A DNA stretch of 64,000 bases from Actinomadura sp. WMMA1423 (GCF_006547145.1 NZ_CP041244.1:3348001-3412000); one strand, 5' to 3'; positions 27,616 to 37,635 are shown, numbered from the stretch's first letter. A program made the numbers and translations. Notes: a model not told the origin generated them from the letters alone.

Positions 27616-30600
27616 CGGGTGGCCTCCTGCTCCTGCTGAAGCTCCTGGTAACGCTCGGGCATGACGGTGAAGCCGCCGGCCACGACGCCGGCGAGGGCAA
27701 GATAGGCACGCCGCGTGGGGGTGCGCAACGACTTCAGCTCGTTGCGCGGCGCGCGGTCCATGCTCAGGTGATCGTCCCACGGAATGCGCACCAGCGCCCG
27801 GCATCGGCCGCGCGCCACGGCCTCGGCCTGCTCGACGTCGTCCATGCTGCGGCGGCTCACGCCGTTGATGACCGTCACCGCGCGGGACCGAAGCTCCTCG
27901 TAGCCGTGCCCGTCGAGCCACTCGAACGTCATCGCGACGGCCCGGGGCGCGTCGGCGCTCGCCGGCGCGACGAGGACGATCTGGTCGGCGTACGGCAGGA
28001 CGCGCGCGACCACGGCGGCGGCCGCGTCCAGCAGCGTCACCGAGTAGAACTTGTCGATCGTGCGGATCGCGAGCGCGTAGTCGCGGTCGTCGAGCGCCTG
28101 CAGCGGGTTCTTGCCCGCCGCGATCACGTCGAGCCCCGACTTGGCCTGCGAGGTGTAGCGGCGCATCGCGGTGAGGCTGCCGACCTGGTCGGCGCGGGTG
28201 ATGAGCCCGGTCAGCGTCTCGTTGGTGTCGCTGCGGGTGCGCCGCGCGAGCGCGCCGGGCCCGGGGTTGACGTCGATCGCGACGACCGGCTCGCCGTTGT
28301 GCTGCGCGAACGTGTGCCCCAGCATCAGCGCCGTGACGGTCTGCCCGGCGCCGCCGGTGCAGCCCAGCACGACGACGTGCCGCGTCCCGTGGAACGGCTG
28401 CTGGATCCGCTGCTGGTAGTCGGCGTCGACCTCGCCGTGCCCGCCGCCGACGGCGTGGATGAGGCGCCGCAGGCCGCCGGAGCTGACCTCGTGCTCGGGA
28501 CCGGGAGGGGTGATCGCCGGACCCGAGGGCGGGGGCGCCGGGGGCGGCGGCAGGGGCCGCGGCCGGACGGGCGAGGCCGGCTGCGACCGGACCTCCCGCG
28601 GCGGGGCCTCCTCCTCCACCGGACGCGGCGGCTCCGCGAACGCCGGAGGCTCGGCGTGCGAGGGCGCCTCCGGTGCGGGCCCGCCGGGATCGCCGCCGAC
28701 CGCCGGGCGCTGCGGCCTGGACAGCCCCTGCGACCAGGGCCTGGGCGGCTCCCGCAGGACACCGGGCTGCTCGGGTGGAGCGGGCGGCGCACCCGCCTGC
28801 TCCGACGTGGCCGCGGGCGCCTCCGGCCGCGCGGCGGGCCGCTCGGGCCGCGTGGCGGGCCGCCCCGACCACATGACAGGTTCCTGGGGCCGCACGACGG
28901 GCCGTCCCGTAGGCGCGTGGGGCGCCTGCGGCTCCCCACCATGCCGCTCCGCCGCAGCAGGCGCCTCCGCCGAACGAGCCGCCGCAGCGGGCGCCTCCGG
29001 GGGGTGGGCCGCGGGCCGCTCAAGCGGTACTGGCGGCTGCGCCGAACGCGCCTCCTGACCCGACACGGCCGGCGACCCCGCTTGGGCGGCAGGCCGCTCA
29101 GGCGACGCGGGCGGCTGCGCCGGACGGGCGTCCTGACCTGAAGCAGCGGGCGCCTCCGGGTGGGCAGCGGGCCGCTCAGGCGAGGCGGGCGGCTGCGCCG
29201 AACGGGCATCCTGACCTGAAGCAGCGGGCGCCTCCGGGTGGGCAGCGGGCCGCTCAGGCGACGCGGGGGGCAGCGCCGGACGCGCCTGCTGAACCGACGT
29301 GGCGGGCGGCTCTCCCTGCGCCGCAGGGGTCTCGGAGTGCGCGGCAGGCTGTTCGGGCGGCGCGGAGGGCGGGGCCGGCGAAGCGTGCTGTGGCGGCGCG
29401 GCCTCCTGCTCCGGTGCGGGGGGCGATTCCGCCTCGGGCGCCGGGTGCTCGGGACGTGCCGAGGGCCGCGCGGGGTGCTCTGCCTGCTCCTGGGGCGTGG
29501 GGGGCTGGGCCGGGCGGTGGGGGTTCTCGGCGCCGAAGGCGCCGGGGACCATGGGGATGTCGGGACGGGTGGCGGCGGGACGCTGCGGGGCGGGGGTCCC
29601 CCGGACCTGGATCCGTGTTCCGGCGACCTTCTTGTCGCCGGGCTCCCCGTTGAACGCCCGCACGCGCTCACCCTCGGCGGCATGCTCGGGCTCGGCGGGC
29701 GGCTGCCGCGTGACCCCGGCGCCCGGCTCGGCGGGACGCACCCACCGGACGGTCGGCGCCGCGGGCTCCCGCTCGTTCTCGACGGGATGGCGCGTGACCG
29801 GTTCGGGGGCGCCCGCGTCCTCCTCGGCCGGCGGCTGCTGGGGGATGTCGGGGCGGGTGTCGCCGACCGGGACGGCCTGCCAGAACTCCGCCGGTTCGCC
29901 CGGACGGCGGACGCCGGAGGCCAGGGCGCGCTTGCCGGAGCCGGGGGGAGGACCGGGCGGCGGGATCTCCAACTGCGGTGTCGCCGGAGGTCGCTCGACG
30001 TCGGGGACGAGGGGGACGACGTCGTCCTCGTGCGCGATCTCGCGGGTGGCTCGGCGCCACGCCTTGGGCGGGACGAGGGGAGCGGGGGCGGCGGGCTCGG
30101 GGACGGCGGGCTGCGGGACGACGTGCTCGGGGGCCGTGGGGAGCGGGGCGACCTGGACGGGCTCGCGCTGGGCCGCGTACTCGCCCAGGGAAGGGGGCGC
30201 GGCGGCGACCGCGGGACGCGGGACCAGGACCGGAGTCGCGGCGGCGGCGGGTTCCGGCGCGGCGGCGGGCCCGCGGGCGCGGCGGCGGGACTTGATCGCG
30301 GCACGTTCCGCCGCGGCGGCCGGGGCCGGGCTTCCGGCGCGGCGCCAGACCCGGGCGACGATGACGACCTCGCGGGGCTCCTGGATCGGGGTCAGGCGGC
30401 ACCAGGTGCGGGGCTCGGAGAGGTAGCGGCCCTGGGAGAGCAGGAGTTCGGTGAGCCGCTTGCCCTCGATGACGGGACGGGTCGCCATCCAGGTGAGGAC
30501 GCCCGGCGGGACGATGTAGAGGACGTGCCAGGGGGAGGCGAAGGGGATCCCGACGACCCGGAGCAACACGATCCACGGCACGAACACGCCGAGGAAGACA

Positions 30601-30701
30601 CCGATCTGGACCAGCGGAAGCGGCATCGGAAGCCGCAGGTCGTACAGCTTGTAGAGCCGCTTCTCGATGCGCCAGATGTTCGTGTACGTGGGTAGATCCA
30701 C
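27612..30701 (-). CDS. TcpE membrane domain fused by Pro-rich repeats to a MinD/ParA-like domain with altered P-loop
   Basis: 1029 aa. Residues 1-130 resemble the TcpE/SCO-type conjugal transfer family: a cytosolic YTNIWRIEKRLYKLYDLRLPMPLP lead and two TM helices. Residues 140-740 are a long Pro/Ala/Glu-rich linker with 26-residue repeats. Residues about 770-1029 form a MinD/ParA-type domain: the P-loop position reads GCTGGAGQT with Gln for the conserved Lys, followed by an IDVNPGPG switch-like segment. The missing lysine suggests weak or absent ATP hydrolysis. The N-terminal similarity and position between TcpC and VirB4 homologs make a conjugation-type machine role likely; the fusion is unusual. 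Confidence 0.85.
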   Translation of the reverse strand: MDLPTYTNIWRIEKRLYKLYDLRLPMPLPLVQIGVFLGVFVPWIVLLRVVGIPFASPWHVLYIVPPGVLTWMATRPVIEGKRLTELLLSQGRYLSEPRTWCRLTPIQEPREVVIVARVWRRAGSPAPAAAAERAAIKSRRRARGPAAAPEPAAAATPVLVPRPAVAAAPPSLGEYAAQREPVQVAPLPTAPEHVVPQPAVPEPAAPAPLVPPKAWRRATREIAHEDDVVPLVPDVERPPATPQLEIPPPGPPPGSGKRALASGVRRPGEPAEFWQAVPVGDTRPDIPQQPPAEEDAGAPEPVTRHPVENEREPAAPTVRWVRPAEPGAGVTRQPPAEPEHAAEGERVRAFNGEPGDKKVAGTRIQVRGTPAPQRPAATRPDIPMVPGAFGAENPHRPAQPPTPQEQAEHPARPSARPEHPAPEAESPPAPEQEAAPPQHASPAPPSAPPEQPAAHSETPAAQGEPPATSVQQARPALPPASPERPAAHPEAPAASGQDARSAQPPASPERPAAHPEAPAASGQDARPAQPPASPERPAAQAGSPAVSGQEARSAQPPVPLERPAAHPPEAPAAAARSAEAPAAAERHGGEPQAPHAPTGRPVVRPQEPVMWSGRPATRPERPAARPEAPAATSEQAGAPPAPPEQPGVLREPPRPWSQGLSRPQRPAVGGDPGGPAPEAPSHAEPPAFAEPPRPVEEEAPPREVRSQPASPVRPRPLPPPPAPPPSGPAITPPGPEHEVSSGGLRRLIHAVGGGHGEVDADYQQRIQQPFHGTRHVVVLGCTGGAGQTVTALMLGHTFAQHNGEPVVAIDVNPGPGALARRTRSDTNETLTGLITRADQVGSLTAMRRYTSQAKSGLDVIAAGKNPLQALDDRDYALAIRTIDKFYSVTLLDAAAAVVARVLPYADQIVLVAPASADAPRAVAMTFEWLDGHGYEELRSRAVTVINGVSRRSMDDVEQAEAVARGRCRALVRIPWDDHLSMDRAPRNELKSLRTPTRRAYLALAGVVAGGFTVMPERYQELQQEQEATR
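29135..29290 (-). repeat. Tandem 78-bp coding repeat in linker
   Basis: Two near-identical 78-bp units (starts 29135 and 29213) and a partial third encode 26-residue SPERPAAHPEAPAASGQ-type repeats in the TcpE-MinD linker. In-frame unit length shows selection for the protein, not a genomic repeat element. Copy number probably varies among strains. Confidence 0.8.
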
Positions 30702-30756
30702 GCCCCTACTCCCCTAACTGCGCGGGCACCGTGCCGCCTCCGGACCTCCGCCTGGG

Positions 30757-30984
30757 TCAGGAGGCGTCCATGCCGGGGGCCCCGACGATCGCCTTGGCCG
30801 TGGTCTGGATGTCGTTCGGCACGTGGAAGAGCTCTCCGATTCCGGTCGCCGGGCAGGTGAATTGCACAAAACGCGTGTTCTCGCAGGTCAACAGGAACGC
30901 CCTGTCATGCTGCGGCATCGATCCGTCTGCCTTCCCTGGTCGGTGGTCGGGTGCGGGGCCCGAGTTCACTGCGCGGCCTCTCAT
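30757..30984 (-). CDS. Small conserved-looking ORF in tcp-like operon, 75 aa
   Basis: ATG at 30984 overlaps the TcpC stop (ATGA, 30981-30984), supporting coupled translation. A second ATG at 30918 has GGGAAGG upstream and would give a 53-aa protein starting MPQHDRAFLLTC. The 53-aa core carries FLLTCENTRFVQFTCPATGIGELFHVPNDI with two Cys (TC, TC), no TM helix, and ends GAPGMDAS. Not recognised. Its location matches where small Tcp proteins are found in conjugation operons. Confidence 0.65.
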   Translation of the reverse strand: MRGRAVNSGPAPDHRPGKADGSMPQHDRAFLLTCENTRFVQFTCPATGIGELFHVPNDIQTTAKAIVGAPGMDAS

Positions 30985-32057
30985 GATGCGCTCGGTTGCG
31001 TGGTGCCGCGAATGTCCTGGACAAGCCAGGTCGTCCCCTTCTTCACCATTGCGAGCTGGTAGCTCTGCTCGAGCTCACCGCCCGCGCCATCCGCGGGCTG
31101 CCACACCACCGTCGCGGTGACCGTGCGCGAGCCATCGGGCCCCTTCGGCGCGACGACCTCCTTGACCTGCACGAATGTGACGGAATTGGCCAGGCCGGCG
31201 ATGGTCGTCCCGTTGGAGAACCGGGAAAGGGCCGCCTGGTTGCCGGTCGCGTACTCCTGGAAGAAGGTGCCGAGGAACGGCTGGAGTTCGGTTTCGAGGG
31301 CGGTGTCGCGGTCTTGCACGCCGACGCCGTCCTGGGGGAGCTGCGCCTTGGTGGGAGGCGGGAGCAGGGCGGGGCGGGCGGAGACGACCAGCGAACCGCT
31401 CCGGTCGGCGTACACCGGGACGGCGAGGCGGAGCCAGCGGTCGGCGGTGCGGGCCAGGAGCGTCACGGTGGCGTTGTTCGCGTCGCGGGCGTCGACGCCG
31501 GCGACCTGGACGGACTGCACCTGCATCTTGCCGACGCCGTTCCAGCCGTACTGCGCGTCGGCGCCGTCGGGCAGGAACGTCCGCAACTGGGCCTCGCGGG
31601 CGGGCGCGGTCTTCTGGTCGAAGTTGAGGTAGACGTTCGCGAACTGGATGGCGAACGCCCCCGCCGCGCTGCTGGGGAACCCGGCGCTCTTCGGCGGCTT
31701 GGACGGTGTGCCCGCCTCGCCCGCCCTGTCGTCGGCGGTGAAGCGCTCGAACGGGGCGCGGACGCCGTTGACGAGGATGACGAGGATCAGGGCCCAGAGC
31801 ACGGCGCGGCCGACCCAGACCCACCAGCGCCCGCCGGACCCGCCCCACCGGCCCCCGCCGCGCGAGCCGCCGCCGGAGCGGCCGCGGCCGCGCTCGGGCA
31901 GGTCCCACGGGTCGGCGGACGACGCGAGCGCCCGGCCGGGCGCCGCGGTCTCGTCGACAACGGCGGTGTCACGGCCGCGTCCCACGGCCGACCTGCGAGC
32001 CATCCTGCCTCCGCTCGCGCCTCGCCCCCGGTCGGCGCGGTCCTGTGTGCTGGTCAT
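30981..32057 (-). CDS. TcpC-like (VirB8-type) conjugation protein
   Basis: 358 aa. A cytosolic Arg/Gly-rich N-terminus precedes one TM helix (about 85-105, in VWVGRAVLWALILVILVN). Two periplasmic-type NTF2-like domains follow, as in TcpC of pCW3. Starts: ATG 32057 is reported; a GTG at 32081 and an ATG at 32003 (GGAGG 4 nt upstream) are alternatives. It heads the tcp-like operon and probably bridges the wall hydrolase and channel. Confidence 0.85.
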   Translation of the reverse strand: MTSTQDRADRGRGASGGRMARRSAVGRGRDTAVVDETAAPGRALASSADPWDLPERGRGRSGGGSRGGGRWGGSGGRWWVWVGRAVLWALILVILVNGVRAPFERFTADDRAGEAGTPSKPPKSAGFPSSAAGAFAIQFANVYLNFDQKTAPAREAQLRTFLPDGADAQYGWNGVGKMQVQSVQVAGVDARDANNATVTLLARTADRWLRLAVPVYADRSGSLVVSARPALLPPPTKAQLPQDGVGVQDRDTALETELQPFLGTFFQEYATGNQAALSRFSNGTTIAGLANSVTFVQVKEVVAPKGPDGSRTVTATVVWQPADGAGGELEQSYQLAMVKKGTTWLVQDIRGTTQPSAS

Positions 32058-32423
32058 GTCCGGCGGCTTTTCTGAACCCACCTCGGGCCCAGGGTAACCA
32101 CGGGCGTCAATTGTTCCAGCGCATCCCGGCGAAACACAGCCCCGGCACGCGGTTGTGGATAATGCGATCCACCTCAGCAGGAACGGGGAGGATTGCCAAA
32201 CGGTGACGTTCTCCTACCCAGGGCTCCGAACGGCCCGCAAGCCCAGGCAACGGACAAGCGGGACGCCTCAGAAGCCGCTCGGTCACAGGATGGCGACGGC
32301 ACCGGCAATCCGTTCGCCTGAAATAACCGACACAAGGACAAAAAGGCGACATTCAGCATCAAAGCGACTACCCGTCCGGCACACCCCTCGCACGGGCACC
32401 CCGTGTAGCCGAAATCACACAGG
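32058..32423. promoter_or_regulatory. 366-nt noncoding region upstream of tcp-like operon
   Basis: No supported gene lies here. It carries an A/T-rich stretch at about 32320-32365 (unusual for this chromosome), which is the obvious location for the operon's promoter on the minus strand. I could not assign clear -35/-10 boxes or an operator. Confidence 0.4.
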
Positions 32424-32777
32424 TCACGTCACGGGGAAGAGGGGGCGGGTGGTGGCGGGCTTGTCCGTCTCGCACACGGCGCCGTCTGCGGGCCGGACGC
32501 CATGGACGAGAGCGGCGTCGACCGCGCCGTTGACGCACGAGTTGACGCCGTAGGAGCCGTGCCCGACTCCTTCACGCGTGAGCAGCACCGCGGCGTCCAG
32601 GGTTCGGGTCATGTTCTCGGCCCAGTGGTGGGGGGTGACGGGGTCCAGCCGGCCTGCGACCACCAGCACCGGCGGCGTACCGGCGCCTGTGAGCGGCCTG
32701 GTGACGCGGTCCTTGTTCGGCGCGGGCCACCGGGCGCAGTTCAGGAGACCGAGACCCTCAACGCCGCCGTCGACCAC
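32424..32777 (-). pseudogene. Remnant of TAP-like alpha/beta hydrolase (C-terminal part only)
   Basis: About 117 codons match the C-terminal TAP-like domain of secreted alpha/beta hydrolases (tripeptidyl-aminopeptidase type). The frame retains the catalytic Asp region (GRLDPVTP), the His region (GVGHGSYG) and the terminal Cys pairs. The N-terminal signal peptide, oxyanion hole and nucleophile Ser are absent, and ychF begins right upstream. A deletion left this piece, so it cannot be an enzyme. Confidence 0.8.
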
Positions 32778-32829
32778 GTGCTCTCCCCCGGCCCCGCACC
32801 ACCCGCCGGGCCGGCCCGGCCGTGAGCCG

Positions 32830-33921
<1,092 letters not shown>

Positions 33922-34074
33922 GGCGGTCAAGTTTATGGGCGTCCGCGACCCCTCGGGCTGCCCGGAACCTCCGTGCGGCCTCCCCTTGGTGAACACTGGG
34001 CCAAATGTCCGGTGACGCGGGGCATCCCGGCGCGTCGCGGTCGCCGATCGCGAGCGCGCTGCCACGATGAGCGG

Positions 34075-35460
34075 ATGGACCTCGCGCTGTTCGCCGGACT
34101 CCTCGTCGGCGCCGTCTTCGGCGCCGTCGCGGGGTACGCGCTCGCGACGGGCCGGCAGGGCGCCCTGATCGCGCGGGCGCGGGCGGCCGAGGAGAAGCTC
34201 GCCTACGCCGAGGAGCGGATGGCCGAGCACTTCGAGAACCTGTCGGCGAAGGCCCTGGACGCCAGCAACCAGCGTTTCCTGGAGCTGGCCGACGCGCGGC
34301 TCAAGGCGGCGGGCGTCGAGGCCGCCGGTGACCTGCGGCGGCGGCAGCAGGCGGTCGAGCACCTGGTCGCGCCGCTCAAGGAGACGCTCGCCAAGGTGGA
34401 GGAGCAGCTCCGCGAGGTGGAGACGGGCCGCCGCGAGTCGCACGCGATGCTGGCCAAGCAGGTCGACTTCGTCCGGCAGAGCTCCGACCAGCTCCGGCGC
34501 GAGACGCAGTCGCTCGTCCGGGCGCTCCAGCGGCCCGAGGCCAGGGGGCGCTGGGGCGAGCTCCAGCTCCGCCGCGTCGTGGAGCTGGCCGGGATGACGC
34601 ACCACTGCGACTTCGACGAGCAGGCCAGTTCCGTCACGGCCGAGGGCACGGTCCGTCCCGACATGGTCGTGCGGCTGGCCGGCGGCAAGAGCATCGTGGT
34701 CGACTCCAAGGTCTCGCTGGCCGCCTACCTCCAGGCCGCCGAGAGCGGCGACCCCGTGCGGCTGGACGCCCACGCGCGGCACCTGCGCGACCATGTCGAC
34801 CGCCTGTCGGCGAAGTCGTACTGGCAGGCGTTCAGCCCGGCACCGGAGTTCGTCGTGCTGTTCATCCCGGGCGAGGCGTTCCTGGCGCCCGCCCTCGACC
34901 GCGACCCCGGCCTGCTGGAGTACGCGATGAGGCGGCGCGTGCACATCGCCACGCCGACCACCCTCATCACGATGCTGCGGACGGCGTCCTACGCCTGGCA
35001 GCAGGCCGCCCTGTCGCGCAACGCCCGCGCCGTCTTCGATCTCGGCAAGGAGCTGTACGAGCGGCTGGGCACGATGGGGCAGCACGTCGACGAACTCGGC
35101 CGCGCGCTGACCGGCGCCATCAAGTCCTACAACCGCACTGTCGGGTCCCTGGAGACGCGCGTCCTGGTCAGTGCGCGCAAGCTGAACGAGCTCGGAGTGG
35201 TGGACGACGGCCTGGAAAGCCCCCATCCTGTCGAGGAGAGCCCCCGTGCCCTCTCCGCGGCCGAACTGACCGCATACGACGAACTTTTCGACGACGAGGA
35301 CCATCTGCCTGATCGGGACCTTTCCCGGCCGGGCCCCGCCGCGGGAGCGGCGGGGCCCGGCGGGCGCGTCCCCGAGCAGGGCGATCCGCGGAACGTCCAG
35401 GAGCGGAGCGGACCGGGGCGTGTGGGGGGTCCCCCTCCCACGGGGAAGAGGTGGCGATGA
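34075..35460 (+). CDS. rmuC: DNA recombination protein RmuC
   Basis: 461 aa. An N-terminal TM helix (ALFAGLLVGAVFGAVAGYAL) leads into a long coiled coil (50-170). The RmuC nuclease-like core contains GRWGELQLRRVVELAGM, RPDMVVRL and VVDSKVSL, then a Pro/Gly-rich tail. The domain belongs to the PD-(D/E)XK-like fold; RmuC limits inversions at short inverted repeats in E. coli. The start ATG at 34075 is chosen because a TM helix follows directly. Confidence 0.95.
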   Translation: MDLALFAGLLVGAVFGAVAGYALATGRQGALIARARAAEEKLAYAEERMAEHFENLSAKALDASNQRFLELADARLKAAGVEAAGDLRRRQQAVEHLVAPLKETLAKVEEQLREVETGRRESHAMLAKQVDFVRQSSDQLRRETQSLVRALQRPEARGRWGELQLRRVVELAGMTHHCDFDEQASSVTAEGTVRPDMVVRLAGGKSIVVDSKVSLAAYLQAAESGDPVRLDAHARHLRDHVDRLSAKSYWQAFSPAPEFVVLFIPGEAFLAPALDRDPGLLEYAMRRRVHIATPTTLITMLRTASYAWQQAALSRNARAVFDLGKELYERLGTMGQHVDELGRALTGAIKSYNRTVGSLETRVLVSARKLNELGVVDDGLESPHPVEESPRALSAAELTAYDELFDDEDHLPDRDLSRPGPAAGAAGPGGRVPEQGDPRNVQERSGPGRVGGPPPTGKRWR

Positions 35461-36053
35461 GTTCATCGACGGTACGCGACGCGCCGGGCGGCGCGCCGCC
35501 CCCGGAGGGCCCGGCGCGGCGCCGGCGCGGGGGCCGGTCCCGGCCCGAGTCGGCCGGCCCGGTCACGCTCACCGGGCGCGGCGGCATCGTGGTCATGTTC
35601 GCCGCCGGGGTGCTCTGCGGGCTGCTGTCGCGGTGGTTCGACGTGCCGCTGCTCGCCGGCGCCGGGTTCGCGATCGGCTGCGCGCTCGCCGCGTTCGCTA
35701 CCCGTCCCGCCGACCTGCTCACGCTCGTCGTCAGCCCGCCGCTGGTGTTCCTCGCCGCCACGCTCACGGTCGTGCTCGCCACCGGGCTCGGCGGCGGCTC
35801 GCTGCTGCGCGGCCTCACGGTGGGCGTCTTCACCGCGCTCGCCGCCACCGCGCCGTGGCTGTTCTTCGGGACGCTGCTCGTGGTCGTGATCTGCCTGGCC
35901 CGCGGCGTCCTGACGAACGCGCGGGAGCTGCACGACAAGCTGGTCGGGGTCCGGCTCTTCGAGAAGGAGGAGAACGAGAACCCCGTCCGCTGGGACGAGA
36001 CCCCCGCCACCCCCCGGGACCGCCGCCGCGCCGGCCGCGACGAGGTCGACTGA
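35457..36053 (+). CDS. DUF6542-like membrane protein
   Basis: 198 aa. Its ATG overlaps the rmuC stop (ATGA). After an Arg/Pro-rich cytosolic leader there are four hydrophobic helices (about 45-63, 66-80, 83-105, 115-140) and a charged C-terminus. Function unknown; the domain is common in actinobacteria. Probably co-transcribed with rmuC. Confidence 0.85.
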   Translation: MSSSTVRDAPGGAPPPEGPARRRRGGRSRPESAGPVTLTGRGGIVVMFAAGVLCGLLSRWFDVPLLAGAGFAIGCALAAFATRPADLLTLVVSPPLVFLAATLTVVLATGLGGGSLLRGLTVGVFTALAATAPWLFFGTLLVVVICLARGVLTNARELHDKLVGVRLFEKEENENPVRWDETPATPRDRRRAGRDEVD

Positions 36054-36114
36054 GCCCGCCGGAGGCTCCCGAAGCGACTCAGAGGCATTCACGCCCTCCA
36101 CGCGGTGACCAGGC

Positions 36115-36143
36115 TTGACGAATTCAATACGGTCGTACATATT
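36115..36143 (+). promoter_or_regulatory. Promoter for TetR/dehalogenase operon
   Basis: A TTGACG box (36115-36120) and CATATT (36138-36143) lie 17 nt apart, 8 nt before the tetR ATG. Within the spacer TACG-GT-CGTA forms a small inverted repeat that could be the TetR operator. Confidence 0.7.
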
Positions 36144-36150
36144 ACTCCCC

Positions 36151-36729
36151 ATGGCCAGACCATCGAACAAGGACCAGATCCTCGAGGCGGGTCTCGAAGT
36201 CGTCCGGCGGCGCGGGTTCACGGCCGCCGGCGTCCGTGAGATCACCTCCGCGGCGTCGGTGCCGCAGGGATCGTTCACCAACCACTTCGCCTCCAAGGAG
36301 GCGTTCGGCCTGGAGATCCTCGACCGCTACTTCGAGGACGTGAAGTCGGTCGCGGCCGCGACGCTCGGCACCGGGCTCGACCCGGTCGAGCGGCTCCGCG
36401 GCTACTTCGACGCGATCACCGAGCGGCTGGAGGCCCGCGGCTGGCAGCACGGCTGCCTGGTCGGCAACCTCAGCCTGGAGTCGGCCGAGCACAGCGAGGC
36501 CATCCGGACGCGGCTCGCCGAGATCTTCGCGGAGTGGCGGGCGCCGTTCGCCCGCTGCCTCGAACAGGCGGCGGCCCAGGGGCGGATCACCCTCACGGTC
36601 CCGGCGGCGGACCTGGCCGACTTCCTGCTCGCCTCATGGCAGGGCGCGATCCTGCGCATGAAGGTCGAGCGCACACCCGAACCGCTGCACCGTTTCAAGG
36701 ACGTCGTCTTCACGACGGTCCTGCGCTGA
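36151..36729 (+). CDS. TetR-family regulator
   Basis: 192 aa. The N-terminal HTH (about 8-55: DQILEAGLEVVRRRGFTAAGVREITSAASVPQGSFTNHFASKEAF) and a C-terminal ligand domain with GWQHGCLVGNLSLESA, as in regulators of the AcuR/DhaR type. It lies 13 nt upstream of the haloalkane dehalogenase gene and probably represses the pair in response to its substrate. Confidence 0.93.
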   Translation: MARPSNKDQILEAGLEVVRRRGFTAAGVREITSAASVPQGSFTNHFASKEAFGLEILDRYFEDVKSVAAATLGTGLDPVERLRGYFDAITERLEARGWQHGCLVGNLSLESAEHSEAIRTRLAEIFAEWRAPFARCLEQAAAQGRITLTVPAADLADFLLASWQGAILRMKVERTPEPLHRFKDVVFTTVLR

Positions 36730-36742
36730 ACAGGAGAAACCC

Positions 36743-37597
36743 TTGCCCACGACACCCGTGCTCGGCACCGAGATCCACCACACCGAATCCGGCACCGGCG
36801 AGCCCATCGTCTTCCTGCACGGCAACCCGACCTCGTCCTACCTGTGGCGGAACGTCGTCCCCCACGTGTCGGACCTGGGACGGTGCCTCGCACCCGACCT
36901 CGTCGGCATGGGCCGATCGGGACCGGCGCCCGCGTACCGCTTCGCCGACCACGCGCGCCACCTCGACGCCTGGTTCGACGCCATGGGGCTCAACGCGGAC
37001 GTCACCCTCGTCCTGCACGACTGGGGGTCGGCGCTCGGTTTCCACTGGGCCGCCCGCAACCCCGGCCGGGTCAAGGCCATCGCGTACATGGAGGCCATCG
37101 TCCAGCCCCGCCTGTGGACGGACTTCCCGCCGGGCCGGGACGAGCTGTTCCGCGCCATGCGGTCCGAGAAGGGCGAGAAGCTGGTGCTGGAGGAGAACTT
37201 CTTCGTCGAGACGGTGCTGCCCCGCAGCGTCCTGCGCGTCCTGACCGATGAGGAGATGGACGCCTACCGCGCCCCGTTCCGCACTCCCGAGTCGCGCCTT
37301 CCCACGCTGGAATTCGCCCGCGAACTCCCGATCGACGGCACCCCGCCGGACGTCGCCGAGATCGTCGAGGCCTACGGCCGCTGGCTCGCCGAAACGCCGG
37401 TACCCAAGCTGTTCGTCGCCGCCGACCCCGGTGCCCTGCTCGTCGGACGCGCGGCCGAGTTCGCCCGCACCTTCCCCAACCAGCGGGAGGTGACCGTGAA
37501 GGGCGTCCACTACCTGCAGGAGGACTCCCCCGACGAGATCGGTGAGGCGCTCAGGAGCTTCCTGCTCGACCTCGCCGCGCCGGGCACCGGACGCTGA
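36743..37597 (+). CDS. Haloalkane dehalogenase (HLD-II type)
   Basis: 284 aa from a TTG with AGGAGA 6 nt upstream. Alpha/beta hydrolase with the HLD-II catalytic pentad visible: nucleophile D93 (HDWGS), halide-holding N28 (HGNP) and W94, acid E117 (YMEAI) and base H256 (GVHYLQED). These features distinguish it from luciferase or epoxide hydrolase paralogs. It should cleave carbon-halogen bonds to alcohol plus halide. The natural substrate is unknown. Confidence 0.93.
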   Translation: MPTTPVLGTEIHHTESGTGEPIVFLHGNPTSSYLWRNVVPHVSDLGRCLAPDLVGMGRSGPAPAYRFADHARHLDAWFDAMGLNADVTLVLHDWGSALGFHWAARNPGRVKAIAYMEAIVQPRLWTDFPPGRDELFRAMRSEKGEKLVLEENFFVETVLPRSVLRVLTDEEMDAYRAPFRTPESRLPTLEFARELPIDGTPPDVAEIVEAYGRWLAETPVPKLFVAADPGALLVGRAAEFARTFPNQREVTVKGVHYLQEDSPDEIGEALRSFLLDLAAPGTGR

Positions 37598-37635
37598 CGC
37601 CCGCCCGGGCGGAGCCGGTCTCCGCCCGGTGGAGG

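Noticed and set aside
20714-32057. Integrative conjugative element with boundaries in this window
   Set aside because: No integrase, excisionase, relaxase, tRNA att site or flanking direct repeats were found.
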